A stretch of 64,000 nucleotides of DNA from Candidatus Amarobacter glycogenicus (lineage in GTDB: Bacteria; Chloroflexota; Dehalococcoidia; Tepidiformales; Tepidiformaceae). The position numbers and the translations under genes were made by a program. Shown here piece after piece: positions 27,341 through 35,646 of the stretch. The number at the start of each line of letters is the position of its first letter. Within the stretch, counting starts at the first letter, position 1. The notes under the pieces were generated by a model. That model saw only the letters and a list, made by a program, of their open reading frames with translations, searched no databases and was not told where the DNA came from. The stretch spans positions 310,001 through 374,000 of the forward strand of contig JADJZF010000001.1 of NCBI GenBank assembly GCA_016719395.1, in the 5' to 3' direction.

Positions 27341-28015
27341 TCAGGGTGTGAGGGACTTCGCTGCGGGCGTGTCGCCGTGGGCGTGGTACTCGCAGGGGTG
27401 GGCGAGGACGGAGTTGAGCAGCATCCGCGGTGATTCTTTGAGGATGTAGTCGGCCTTGAGCGGCCCTTCCGGCCGGCGCCAGATGAAGTTGCCGTTCACC
27501 GCAAACATGAGGTTGTAGCGGATGAAGCGAGGGTCCCGGTCGGTGAACACGCCCGACTCGATGCCCTCCCGGAGGATTCCGGTGAGGAGGCGGTCGTACT
27601 CCCGGTCCACGGCCTTTATCCGGGCCCGCGATTCCGGGGAGAGCGTCTTCGGACGGCCCGTCAGCAGCGTGCTGCGGTTGAGCGGTTCCATGCCGATCTC
27701 GATCAGGTCTTCCATCGCGGCATACAGGGCCTGCTCGGGAGGCAGCCTGCGCTCAACGATCTTCTCGATGCGCCCAGCTGCCCGAGCGACAGACTCGACG
27801 ACGATCTCGGCGTAGAGGTCTTCCTTGCTCCGGAACTGGTAGTAGATGACCGCGCGACTGGTGCCCATGTGGGCGGCGACGTCTTCGAGCGTCGCTGCGG
27901 CGTAGCTCTTGTCGATTATGACTTCCGCCATGGCGAGCATGATTTCCTGGCGGCGCGCTTGCGTGCGTGCCGGATCCTGTACGCGATACCCGCGCAGCCC
28001 TACTTCTTCTGCCAT
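27341..28015 (-). CDS. TetR/AcrR family transcriptional regulator
   Basis: A 224-residue regulator. The DNA-binding domain spans about 17-65: RTQARRQEIMLAMAEVIIDK, then SYAAATLEDVAAHMGTSRAVIYYQFRSKEDLY. The C-terminal part resembles the TetR group acting in fatty-acid or steroid catabolism (KstR2-like length and helix pattern), which is only a suggestion. It is divergent from the second ABC operon and upstream of the LLM oxidoreductase on the same strand. A palindrome TAAAC-N6-GTTTA lies 70 bp upstream of its start, the usual position for an autoregulatory TetR operator. Confidence 0.9.
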   Translation of the reverse strand: MAEEVGLRGYRVQDPARTQARRQEIMLAMAEVIIDKSYAAATLEDVAAHMGTSRAVIYYQFRSKEDLYAEIVVESVARAAGRIEKIVERRLPPEQALYAAMEDLIEIGMEPLNRSTLLTGRPKTLSPESRARIKAVDREYDRLLTGILREGIESGVFTDRDPRFIRYNLMFAVNGNFIWRRPEGPLKADYILKESPRMLLNSVLAHPCEYHAHGDTPAAKSLTP

Positions 28016-28084
28016 GGTGGCAGCCTACCCCGAGCGGAAGTCTTGACAAGCGTAGCACGCCGCCATAAATTCAGCGTTCCTGTA

Positions 28085-28100
28085 TAAACACGGTTGTTTA
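28085..28100. promoter_or_regulatory. Candidate TetR operator
   Basis: TAAAC-ACGGTT-GTTTA is a palindrome with perfect 5-bp arms, 70 bp upstream of the TetR start codon. The left arm extends as GTATAAAC, shared with the region upstream of the first ABC operon (GTATAAACC at 22291-22299). Autoregulation by the adjacent TetR protein is the simplest reading. Confidence 0.55.
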
Positions 28101-28265
28101 AGCGACCGTGAGGGCGATTCGCCCGGGTTATCCAGGAGCGGTTCGCGCCTCGGCTCTCCTTCCTGCCGGTGCGCGTGCCACCCCACTCGTCGATTCCGCC
28201 GCGAGTCCAGCAAGCCCTCGCCATCCGGCGAAGGCTTCCTGGGACCTCTCAGGCGTGTCTCGATA

Positions 28266-28327
28266 CCTGGGCGATGGGGCAAAGTCCCCGGCCATGGTGT
28301 GGCTCTATGGCCGGGGCTTCGCCCAGG
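28266..28327. repeat. Nested inverted repeat (two-stem hairpin)
   Basis: An outer stem CCTGGGCGA (28266-28274) pairs with TCGCCCAGG (28319-28327). An inner perfect stem CCCCGGCCAT (28286-28295) pairs with ATGGCCGGGG (28307-28316) around an 11-base loop. There is no T-tract on either side. It could be a structured leader element of the ABC operon, an mRNA-stabilising hairpin or a remnant of a small repeat element. Confidence 0.6.
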
Positions 28328-28503
28328 GAATTCCTCTCTCTTCAACACCCATGGCATCCATTCCTGTGCACGGATTCAGCGCCGGAGATCCAGTGCCGTC
28401 GGTGTATCGTTTATCTCGATAGATAGCATTGACGCCGTTTAGTTCTCCGGCGTATACACCACCATCAGTCCGAGGGTTGCTCGGGACCAAGGGGGGCACA
28501 GCT

Positions 28504-30204
28504 ATGGAACGGGAAAACTACTGGACTCGGCGCATAGAGCGCCGGCGGCTGCTCGGAGGCGCCGGGACTGTGGCCCTGGGTGCGAGTGCATGGGCCCTCG
28601 CCGGTTGCGGCGATGACAGCGACGACGGGGATGGTGGCGCGGGGGATACCAACGCCGGCGTCAACCCTGGGACCCAGACCGCGGCAACGCCCACCACGGC
28701 CGGCGAAGTCATCAAGAAAGACGGGACTTACAACGCCCGCCAGGGAGCCATCCTCGCCTCCATCAACCCCTATTCCGGCCTGGACAGCGGGTTGCTCTGG
28801 GGCTTCACGATCTTTGACCACCTCTGGTACACGCCGCTCGATACCGGCATCCGCGAGAACTTCCTCGCGTCGAGCATCGAGCAACAGGACCCAACGCACT
28901 TCACCGTGAAGCTGCAGGACTCGGTCTTCCACGACAAGGCCCCCGCCAACGGCCGGGCGGTCAAGGCGTCGGATGTGAAGGCCAGCCTCGAAGGTGCTGC
29001 CAAGCAGACGAAGATTTCCGCCAGTTCATGGTGGACCCAGGTCCTCGACCGCATCGACACTCCGGACGAGAAGACCTGCAACTTCGTGCTCAAGAAAGTC
29101 GACGCCTGGACGTTCTCGTCCACCAACGGCGGCAGCCCACTCGCGGGGTCCATCATCCCCGAGGAGATCGCGAAGGATCCCACCTTCATGGACAGAGACC
29201 TGGTCGGCAGCGGCCGGTTCCAGTTCGTGAGCCATGAGAACGGCGCGAACTTTAAGCTGAAGCGGAACGAGACCTGGCGAGTGAAAGGCGAGCCATATCT
29301 CGCCAACCAGCACTACAAGCTGATCCAGGAGCAGGCGGCCGCCCTGGCCGCGTTTTCGGCCAAGCAGATCGACGGCGTCGGCCTGACGAACAAGCTCGAA
29401 CGGGAACAACTGGAAAAGCAGCTTGGCAAGGACATCGTTGTCGACAGTGTTGACTCGCGCGCCGTCTGGCTCGTCCAGACTCGCGCCGACGGCGCGTTCG
29501 CCGATGAGCGTGTCCGCCGCGCCATCTACCTCGCCCTCGACCGCAAGGAGATGATCACTCTGCTCGCGCTCGGCGAAGGCAAGCTTTCCGGGGCCGTACC
29601 GCCGGCCTTCGGCGAAGCGAATACCGCCGCCGAAGTTGAGGCGACCTGGGGGAAGACCGATGTCGCCGAGGCGAAGCGATTGCTCGCAGCGACCACCTTC
29701 GACATATCGAAGGAGTACTCGATCAAGTACATCGTGCCGGGCGACACCTACCAGCAGTTCGCCCAGATCGTGAAGTCCCAGCTCGAGAAGAACCTTGGCC
29801 TGAAGATCAAGCTCATCGGCGAGGACTTCGGCAAATGGCTCTCACAGTCGCTTTACGGTTCGGACTACGACAGCTTCATCACCTACCCCACGCTCGAATA
29901 CGACGACCCGAGTTCGTACATCGGCGGTTACGCCAAGACCATTGGCGGTCGCCCGAACTGGGCTGCGCTGGTCGACGATGAGCTGGACGGCCTGGTCCAG
30001 AAGCAGAAGGAGATCTTGGACGACAAGGAACGCCGCACGGCCGTCCAGAACCTCCAGAAGCGCGCCTTCGAGAAGGCGGTGCCGTACATCCCGACCATTA
30101 TCCGGGTGACGAACGCCGCCACCTGGTCGTATGTGAAGGGCCGGGTCGTGGGCAGGGGCAGCTACGGTCTCTTCAACGGCAAACTCTACGTCGATAAGGG
30201 CTGA
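28504..30204 (+). CDS. Peptide-type ABC transporter substrate-binding protein (SBP family 5), Tat-like lipoprotein
   Basis: A 566-residue binding protein with signal RRIERRRLLGGAGTVALGAS ending at lipobox LAGCGDD, an acidic and Thr-rich linker, and SBP_bac_5 from about residue 70. Landmarks are INPYSGLDSGLLWGFTIFDHLWYTPL, FHDKAPANGRAVKASDVKASL, LVGSGRFQFVSHENGANF and ADERVRRAIYLALDRKEMI. Its N-terminus shares NYWxRRxxRRxLL with the binding protein at 22347, but the mature parts differ, so the ligands are probably different. It starts the second three-gene importer operon. Confidence 0.92.
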   Translation: MERENYWTRRIERRRLLGGAGTVALGASAWALAGCGDDSDDGDGGAGDTNAGVNPGTQTAATPTTAGEVIKKDGTYNARQGAILASINPYSGLDSGLLWGFTIFDHLWYTPLDTGIRENFLASSIEQQDPTHFTVKLQDSVFHDKAPANGRAVKASDVKASLEGAAKQTKISASSWWTQVLDRIDTPDEKTCNFVLKKVDAWTFSSTNGGSPLAGSIIPEEIAKDPTFMDRDLVGSGRFQFVSHENGANFKLKRNETWRVKGEPYLANQHYKLIQEQAAALAAFSAKQIDGVGLTNKLEREQLEKQLGKDIVVDSVDSRAVWLVQTRADGAFADERVRRAIYLALDRKEMITLLALGEGKLSGAVPPAFGEANTAAEVEATWGKTDVAEAKRLLAATTFDISKEYSIKYIVPGDTYQQFAQIVKSQLEKNLGLKIKLIGEDFGKWLSQSLYGSDYDSFITYPTLEYDDPSSYIGGYAKTIGGRPNWAALVDDELDGLVQKQKEILDDKERRTAVQNLQKRAFEKAVPYIPTIIRVTNAATWSYVKGRVVGRGSYGLFNGKLYVDKG

Positions 30205-30212
30205 CGCCTCGG

Positions 30213-31163
30213 ATGCGCCAGTATGCCCTTCGCCGGCTCGCCTACGTGCCGCTCATCGTGGCGGTGGTCTCGGTGCTGACGTTCTTCACGTTGCGGCTCC
30301 CGTTCGCCACTGACCCGGTGCTGCAGTACACCAACCAGAACACGACACAGGAGCAGGAAGACGCGATCCGGGCCGAACTCGGCCTGGACAAACCGGTGCT
30401 TCAGCAGTTCGCTATCTGGATTGGCGATGTCCTCCAGGGGAACCTCGGTGAGACCTTCCGGAGTGGCCAGCCGGTCTGGCCCGAAATCCAGCGCCGCTGG
30501 CCGGTGAACTTCGAGATCCTGCTGCTCTCTGTGGGGTTCAGCACGGTCTTTGGAGTCGCCTTCGGCGTCATCACCGCGGTGAAGCAGAACTCGCCCACCG
30601 ATTACGGCTTCCGCATCTTCGCGGTGTTCGGCCAGTCCATCCCGGATTTCTTCCTGCTGATCTTGCTGATTGTCCTGCCCTCCATCTGGTGGAACTACTC
30701 ACCCCCGGTGGGCGGCCACGTCCCATTTTTCAAAGACCCGTACGACAACCTTCGCCTCTACCTGCCCCCCACCCTGCTCCTCGGAGTCGGCGGCGCCGCG
30801 GGGATGATGCGGCTCACCCGCTCGACCCTCCTCGAAGTCTTTCGCCAGGACTACATGCGGACGGCACGGGCGAAGGGGCTGTCTGGACGCCAGGTTGTCG
30901 TCGCGCACGGACTGCGGAACTCGCTCATCCCCATCGTCACGTTGCTCGGCGGACATGTGACGGCCCTGTTCTTCGGTTCGCTCATCCTGGAGCAGGTCTT
31001 CTCCATCAATGGGCTCGGGCAGTTCTTTCTCGTCTCCGCGTCCACTTCGGACTTCCCGGTCGTCCAGTTCCTCGTGCTCTACAGCGCCGTGGCGATCATG
31101 ACCATGAACCTCTTGATCGACCTCTCGTACGCCGTGATCGACCCCCGGGTGAAGTACCGCTGA
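30213..31163 (+). CDS. Peptide-type ABC transporter permease (DppB-like)
   Basis: This 316-residue permease has QYALRRLAYVPLIVAVVSVLTFFTLRL at the N-terminus, a periplasmic segment with LGLDKPVLQQFAIWIGDVLQGNLGETF, and the EAA loop EVFRQDYMRTARAKGLSGRQVVVAHGLRNSLIPIVTL. It starts 8 bp after the binding-protein stop, and its TGA overlaps the ATG of the DppC-type gene by one base. It forms the channel with that subunit. Confidence 0.94.
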   Translation: MRQYALRRLAYVPLIVAVVSVLTFFTLRLPFATDPVLQYTNQNTTQEQEDAIRAELGLDKPVLQQFAIWIGDVLQGNLGETFRSGQPVWPEIQRRWPVNFEILLLSVGFSTVFGVAFGVITAVKQNSPTDYGFRIFAVFGQSIPDFFLLILLIVLPSIWWNYSPPVGGHVPFFKDPYDNLRLYLPPTLLLGVGGAAGMMRLTRSTLLEVFRQDYMRTARAKGLSGRQVVVAHGLRNSLIPIVTLLGGHVTALFFGSLILEQVFSINGLGQFFLVSASTSDFPVVQFLVLYSAVAIMTMNLLIDLSYAVIDPRVKYR

Positions 31164-32059
31164 TGGCCACCAAGACGGCTTCGAAGGCGGCGTTCGATTG
31201 GGCCTTCGTGCCCGCTCGCCCGGGCTGGCCCCGGCGGATGGCGCGCCTGGCGCGGCAGCATCCCGCCGGTCTCTTTGGGCTCATCGTGCTCGTGCTCTTC
31301 GTGGTTCTCGGCCTCTTCGGAGAACAGCTGGCTCCCTATCCGGCGGATGAACTGAGCACCGGCACGCCCCTTCAGGGCCCGAGCCTGAGCCACCCGTTCG
31401 GACTCAACCAGCTCGGGCAGGATGTCTTCAGCCGGATCGTGAGCGGCGCACGTATCTCGTTCATCATCGCGTTCTGGGCGGTCTTTCTCGGCGCCGGGTC
31501 GGGAGCATTCCTGGGCATCCTCGGTGGCTACTTCGGCCGCTGGATCGACTACATCGTCCAGCGCTCCGGCGAGGCCTTCGCCGCCTTCCCGGGACTCGTC
31601 CTGTTCTTGATGTTGCGGACTGCCTTTGGCCCAAACTTGAAGACGATCATCATTTCGATCGGCATCGGTGCGCTCTTCGGAGGCAATCGCATCCTGCGCG
31701 GCCAGACCATCATCGAGCGGAACCAGATCTACGTTGAAGCGGCCCGCGCCGTCGGTTGTTCCGAATGGCGCATCTTCATGCGTCACGTCCTCCCGAACGT
31801 CCTTCCCCTGGTCGTTGTCATCATGAGCGGCGCTATCGGCGCGGCCATCCTTGCGGAGTCGGGACTGGCTTTCCTCGGTCTGGGGCCGACCGAAGCCTCC
31901 TGGGGCCGCGATATGTCCGGGACGAACCTCTCGATCGCTCGGACCGGGTACTGGCACGTCGTCGTGTTCCCCGGGATCGCCATCAGCCTGGTCGTGTTGG
32001 GCTCGAACCTGCTTGGCGACGCGCTCCGCGATATCTGGGACCCGCGTCTCAGGAAGTAG
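31163..32059 (+). CDS. Peptide-type ABC transporter permease (DppC-like)
   Basis: A 298-residue permease. The N-terminal hydrophobic span is HPAGLFGLIVLVLFVVLGLFGEQLAPYP; LSHPFGLNQLGQDVFSRIVSGARISF is the DppC hallmark and YVEAARAVGCSEWRIFMRHVLPNVLP the EAA loop. It ends GDALRDIWDPRLRK. As in the first operon, no ATPase follows. The last 11 bp overlap the 3' end of a convergent membrane-protein gene. Confidence 0.94.
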   Translation: MATKTASKAAFDWAFVPARPGWPRRMARLARQHPAGLFGLIVLVLFVVLGLFGEQLAPYPADELSTGTPLQGPSLSHPFGLNQLGQDVFSRIVSGARISFIIAFWAVFLGAGSGAFLGILGGYFGRWIDYIVQRSGEAFAAFPGLVLFLMLRTAFGPNLKTIIISIGIGALFGGNRILRGQTIIERNQIYVEAARAVGCSEWRIFMRHVLPNVLPLVVVIMSGAIGAAILAESGLAFLGLGPTEASWGRDMSGTNLSIARTGYWHVVVFPGIAISLVVLGSNLLGDALRDIWDPRLRK

Positions 32060-32444
32060 CTGGCCGGGTGCGGGGCTGACCCGGCGCCAGCCGGATGGCG
32101 ATGAACACGACGAGGCCGCTGACGGCCGATTCGAGGAGCGGCCCGGCGATGAAATGCCAGGCTTCGAACGCCCGGCCGTTGCTCGCCCAGAGCGCGCCGA
32201 TCGTCAGGGCCGAGCCGATGACCCCGCCGATAAGGTCGGTCAGGCTGGCGATCCGCGAGCCGGACCGCGCGAGCCCGGCGATGAGCAAAGCGAAGCCCGA
32301 ATACCCGGTCGCAACCAGGTAAATGAGGCCGACGGCGATCGCGAACAACCAGCCCTGGTCCGTGGCGCCGCCAACGACGTGGAGCGCGAACGCTCCGGCG
32401 AACAAGATGAACGTGACGACGATGCCCTTTGCTGCCGCGAACAT
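32049..32444 (-). CDS. Small membrane protein of unknown function
   Basis: A 131-residue protein with about four transmembrane segments: GIVVTFILFAGAFALHVVGG, WLFAIAVGLIYLVATGYSGFALLIAGL, TDLIGGVIGSALTIGALWA and GPLLESAVSGLVVFIAIRLA. The C-terminus is short and basic. I do not recognise a family. It starts at ATG 32444 and converges with the ABC permease, overlapping by 11 bp at the 3' ends. The regular hydrophobic pattern makes a real gene likely. Confidence 0.7.
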   Translation of the reverse strand: MFAAAKGIVVTFILFAGAFALHVVGGATDQGWLFAIAVGLIYLVATGYSGFALLIAGLARSGSRIASLTDLIGGVIGSALTIGALWASNGRAFEAWHFIAGPLLESAVSGLVVFIAIRLAPGQPRTRPATS

Positions 32445-32582
32445 GCCGAGAGGATAGCAGCCGCGCCGCAGCGATGCCGCGAGCGAACGCGGGACACTCC
32501 GGCGCGGGATCCCGCGGAGTGAAGCAGGGTGAAGTCGGGAAGCATGGCGTGCCCGGCGATGTCGAAGTTCCGCTCGGAAGAA

Positions 32583-32608
32583 AGGCCCTCCCGGTCAGGG
32601 GAGGGCCT
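32583..32608 (-). terminator. Terminator after the ClpC-type gene
   Basis: Stem AGGCCCTCCC/GGGAGGGCCT (10 bp) with a short loop. On the minus strand it follows the Clp stop by 28 bp and runs into TTTCTTCC. Confidence 0.75.
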
Positions 32609-32636
32609 CCTTACCAACTGATCGATGTGACCGGCC

Positions 32637-35141
32637 TCAGGCGACGCTCACGACCTCACCTTCGATTACCCCGTCGTCGCCCGTGCCAGTGTCGTCGGGC
32701 CTGGAGCGAGCGGCGCCGGGTTCCGAACGGAAGACGTAGAGCTTCTCGGCGAAGTCCACGACGACCTTCTCACCGTCCTTGAAGTCCCCGCCAAGCACAC
32801 GCTTTGCCAGTTCGTTTTCGATGCGGCGCTGGAGGGTCCGGCGCAACGGGCGTGCCCCGTAGGTCGGGTCGTAGCCTTCGCGTACGACCTCGGCTTTCGC
32901 CGCCGCGGTCAGTTCGAAGTCGATCCCTCGCTCTGCCAGCCGCTCCCGCACTTCAGCGATCAGGAGGTCGACGATCCGGTCGAGTTCGGCCTTGGTCAGC
33001 GGCTCGAAGATGACGATTTCGTCGATGCGGTTGAGGAACTCCGGACGGAAGAATTCGCGCAGCGCCTTCTCGATCGACGACTGGAGGTTGTCCTGGTCGA
33101 CGGTGCCATCGGCCCGTTGGGTGAACCCGAAAGTCGCCCGTTCCTGCGCGCCCGTCCCGAGGTTGCTGGTCATGATGATGACCGTGTTGCGGAAGTCCAC
33201 GGTGCGGCCCTGGCCATCGGTCAGGCGCCCGTCGTCCAGGATCTGCAGGAGGGTGTTGAAGACGTCCGGGTGGGCCTTCTCGATCTCGTCGAAGAGGATG
33301 ACGCGGTAGGGGCGCCGCCGCACGGCTTCGGTGAGACTCCCGCCCTCGTCGTAGCCCACGTAGCCGGGAGGCGCGCCGATGAGGCGGCTCACCGTGTGGC
33401 GCTCCTGGTACTCCGACATGTCGATGCGGACCATCGCGTCTTCGTCGTCGAAGAGGTATTCGGCGAGTGTCTTCGCAAGTTCGGTCTTCCCGACTCCGGT
33501 TGGCCCCAGGAAGATGAACGATCCGATCGGCCGCGTCGGGTCCTTCAGCCCTGCGCGGGCCCGGCGGATGGCGTCAGAGACGGCGACGATAGCCTTGTCC
33601 TGGCCGATGACGCGGCCGTGGAGGTAATCCTCCATCTTCAACAGCTTGTCCTGCTCGGTCTCCTCCAGGCGCGAGACCGGGATTCCCGTCATCTGTCCGA
33701 CGAGCTTCGCGATGTCTTCTGCGGTGACACGCATGTTGGTCTCGGGGTGTTCCTTCACCCATTCGCCCTTGCGATCGTTGTACTCATCCTGGAGCTGGAA
33801 GATCTCCTGCTTGATGCGCGCGGCGGCCTCGTAGTCCTCTTTCTGGACGGCCGCCTCGGTCTCGAGAGCAAGAGCTTCCAGTCGCTGCTGCAAGTCGCGG
33901 ATGTTGTCGGGCATCGACTGGGCATCGATGACGTGCTTGCTCGCGGCTTCGTCGATCAGGTCGATGGCCTTGTCGGGGAGATGACGCTCGGTAACGTAGC
34001 GGCTCGAGAGGCGCGCAGCCGCTTCGATAGCGTCATCGGTGATCTCCACCTTGTGGTGCGCTTCGTAACGCGGTTTCAGCCCCTTGAGAATCGCGATCGT
34101 GTCCTCAACGGTGGGCTCTTCGACGTACACCGGGGCGAATCGCCGTTCCATGGCCGGATCCTTCTCGACGTGCTTGCGGTACTCGTCGAGGGTGGTCGCA
34201 CCGATGGCGTGGAGTTCGCCCCGGGCGAGGGCCGGTTTCATCAGGTTCGATGCATCGATCGCGCCTTCCGCGCCGCCCGCGCCCATCACCGTGTGGAGCT
34301 CATCGATGAAGAGGATGACCTCGCCTTCCGATTGCTTCACCTCGTCCATGACGGCCTTGAGCCGCTCTTCGAACTCGCCCCGGAACTTCGATCCGGCGAC
34401 GAGGGCGCCCATGTCGAGCGCGAGGATGCGCTTGTCCTGGAGATTGTCGGGGACATCGCCGGACGCGACCTTTTGGGCGAGCCCTTCGACAATCGCCGTC
34501 TTGCCCACGCCCGCCTCACCAATGATGACCGGATTGTTCTTCGTCCGGCGGTTGAGGATTTGCATCACCCGGCGCACTTCGACATCGCGCCCGATCACCG
34601 GGTCGAGCTTGCCTTCCTTCGCCAGCTCAGTCAGGTCGGTGGAGTACTTCTCGAGCGATTGGTAGCGGCTCTCGGCAGTCTGGCTGGTCACGCGTTGCTT
34701 CCCCCGGATGTCCTGGAGGGCCCGGTAGATGGCCTCCTTGTTCACCCCGAACTCGGCGAGCAGCCGGGTAGACCCGCTCTCCTCGTTGTCGGCGATGGCG
34801 ATGAGCAGGTGTTCGACGCCGACGTACTCGTCCTTCAGGCGTTCGGCCTCGGAGTTCGCTACCTCGAGCATGCGCACGACTTCAGGAGTCGTGTAGATCT
34901 GGACGACGTCGTAGGCGAGGGTTGGCAGGTCCGCGACCTGTTTGCCGACGCGCTGGCGGAGCCGGTTCATATCGACGTTGAGCTTCTGGAGCACCTGCTC
35001 GGCAAGCCCGCCGTTGAGCGTGACGAGGGCGGCGAGGACATGGGCGACGCCCCATTGGGAGTTGCGCTTCTGGCGCACGATCTCCTGGCTATTGGCGAGG
35101 ACCTGCTGGGCCTGCTCGGTGAATCTGTCTTGTCGCATCAT
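32637..35141 (-). CDS. clpC: ClpC-type AAA+ chaperone ATPase
   Basis: The 834-residue protein has an N-domain (1-150) made of two Clp repeats, AAA-1 with Walker A GEAGVGKT (208-215) and Walker B ILFIDE (276-281), a short middle domain (about 405-470) and AAA-2 with Walker A GPTGVGKT (546-553). The middle domain is of ClpC length and contains a UVR-like helix (AAVQKEDYEAAARIKQEI), unlike the long ClpB coiled coil. The loop ATFGFTQ in AAA-2 matches the F-G-F-type ClpP contact, so it probably unfolds proteins for ClpP degradation. It lies downstream of hspR with 123 bp between, and is likely under heat-shock control. Confidence 0.92.
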   Translation of the reverse strand: MMRQDRFTEQAQQVLANSQEIVRQKRNSQWGVAHVLAALVTLNGGLAEQVLQKLNVDMNRLRQRVGKQVADLPTLAYDVVQIYTTPEVVRMLEVANSEAERLKDEYVGVEHLLIAIADNEESGSTRLLAEFGVNKEAIYRALQDIRGKQRVTSQTAESRYQSLEKYSTDLTELAKEGKLDPVIGRDVEVRRVMQILNRRTKNNPVIIGEAGVGKTAIVEGLAQKVASGDVPDNLQDKRILALDMGALVAGSKFRGEFEERLKAVMDEVKQSEGEVILFIDELHTVMGAGGAEGAIDASNLMKPALARGELHAIGATTLDEYRKHVEKDPAMERRFAPVYVEEPTVEDTIAILKGLKPRYEAHHKVEITDDAIEAAARLSSRYVTERHLPDKAIDLIDEAASKHVIDAQSMPDNIRDLQQRLEALALETEAAVQKEDYEAAARIKQEIFQLQDEYNDRKGEWVKEHPETNMRVTAEDIAKLVGQMTGIPVSRLEETEQDKLLKMEDYLHGRVIGQDKAIVAVSDAIRRARAGLKDPTRPIGSFIFLGPTGVGKTELAKTLAEYLFDDEDAMVRIDMSEYQERHTVSRLIGAPPGYVGYDEGGSLTEAVRRRPYRVILFDEIEKAHPDVFNTLLQILDDGRLTDGQGRTVDFRNTVIIMTSNLGTGAQERATFGFTQRADGTVDQDNLQSSIEKALREFFRPEFLNRIDEIVIFEPLTKAELDRIVDLLIAEVRERLAERGIDFELTAAAKAEVVREGYDPTYGARPLRRTLQRRIENELAKRVLGGDFKDGEKVVVDFAEKLYVFRSEPGAARSRPDDTGTGDDGVIEGEVVSVA

Positions 35142-35182
35142 TGGGTGGGTGCCTCCTTGGCAGGGACTGAACGGCGGAAGGA

Positions 35183-35212
35183 ATGGCGATGGGGTGGATG
35201 GCGATAGGGTGG
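35183..35212. repeat. Tandem 15-bp direct repeat upstream of the Clp gene
   Basis: ATGGCGATGGGGTGG is followed at once by ATGGCGATAGGGTGG (14 of 15 identical). It lies 42-71 bp upstream of the Clp start codon and downstream of hspR, so within the leader or promoter of the Clp gene. Confidence 0.7.
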
Positions 35213-35264
35213 GTGTGGTATCGGTGGCCGGGCCTCGGGCCTCCTCGGCCCAGAACCCTTCTGC

Positions 35265-35633
35265 CTATGTCCCTCGGTATGGGGCCGGTAGCCGGGTCGA
35301 GCGGATCTTGTCCAGCTCGGCCTTTGTCGCTGCCAGTTCTTCTTGCAGCGCCCGGATCTGGGCACTCATGCGCATCATGATTTCGGCCCCGGCAAGGTTG
35401 ACACCGAAGTCATCGATCCATCGTTGGATGAGCCGGATCCGTTCGATGTCGCTGTTCGAATACATCCGGATGTTTCCACCGGTGCGCTTCGGCTCGACCA
35501 GTCCCGCGCGTTCGTAGTAGCGCAGCGTCTGCTGGTGCATTCCCACCAGGCGAGCCGCTATCGAGATGACATAAATCGGCTGCTGGTCGTCGCCGATGCC
35601 GTCATCGCTGCTTTCGCGGCGGTTTCGTGCCAA
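35265..35633 (-). CDS. hspR: HspR-type MerR-family heat-shock repressor
   Basis: A 122-residue MerR-fold regulator: PIYVISIAARLVGMHQQTLRYYERAGLVEPKRTGGNIRMYSNSDIERIRLIQRWIDDFGVNLAGAEIMM is the HspR signature, seen in segments, with a C-terminal coiled coil (RALQEELAATKAELDKIRS). HspR usually represses dnaK, clpB or hsp20 operons through HAIR sites. The start is a TTG at 35633 with a strong AGGAGG six bases upstream; no ATG fits. It sits 13 bp after the DnaJ-type gene and before the Clp gene. No dnaK or grpE is in the cluster. Confidence 0.92.
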   Translation of the reverse strand: MARNRRESSDDGIGDDQQPIYVISIAARLVGMHQQTLRYYERAGLVEPKRTGGNIRMYSNSDIERIRLIQRWIDDFGVNLAGAEIMMRMSAQIRALQEELAATKAELDKIRSTRLPAPYRGT

Positions 35634-35646
35634 ACGTCACCTCCTT

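Larger units (their letters stand above)
28016..28503. other. 488-bp intergenic region between TetR and the second ABC operon
   Basis: I see no convincing gene here: short open frames lack homology-like composition and ribosome sites. It holds a TetR-type palindrome near the TetR start (28085-28100), a long two-part hairpin (28266-28327) and a small palindrome TATCT-CGAT-AGATA at 28412-28425, 78 bp before the binding-protein ATG. Promoters for both divergent units must lie here. Confidence 0.6.

Noticed and set aside
28169..28426. 85-codon plus-strand frame in the TetR/ABC intergenic region
   Set aside because: No ribosome site, odd composition, and it covers the nested hairpin; I left it as non-coding.
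32637..35141. ClpB disaggregase assignment for the HspR-linked ATPase
   Set aside because: The middle domain is only about 65 residues with a UVR-like helix, and a ClpP-type loop is present; ClpB has a long coiled coil.
33117..35207. Plus-strand open frame of 696 codons opposite the Clp gene
   Set aside because: It is a mirror of the ClpC coding strand, with biased composition and no domain; the minus strand explains the conservation.
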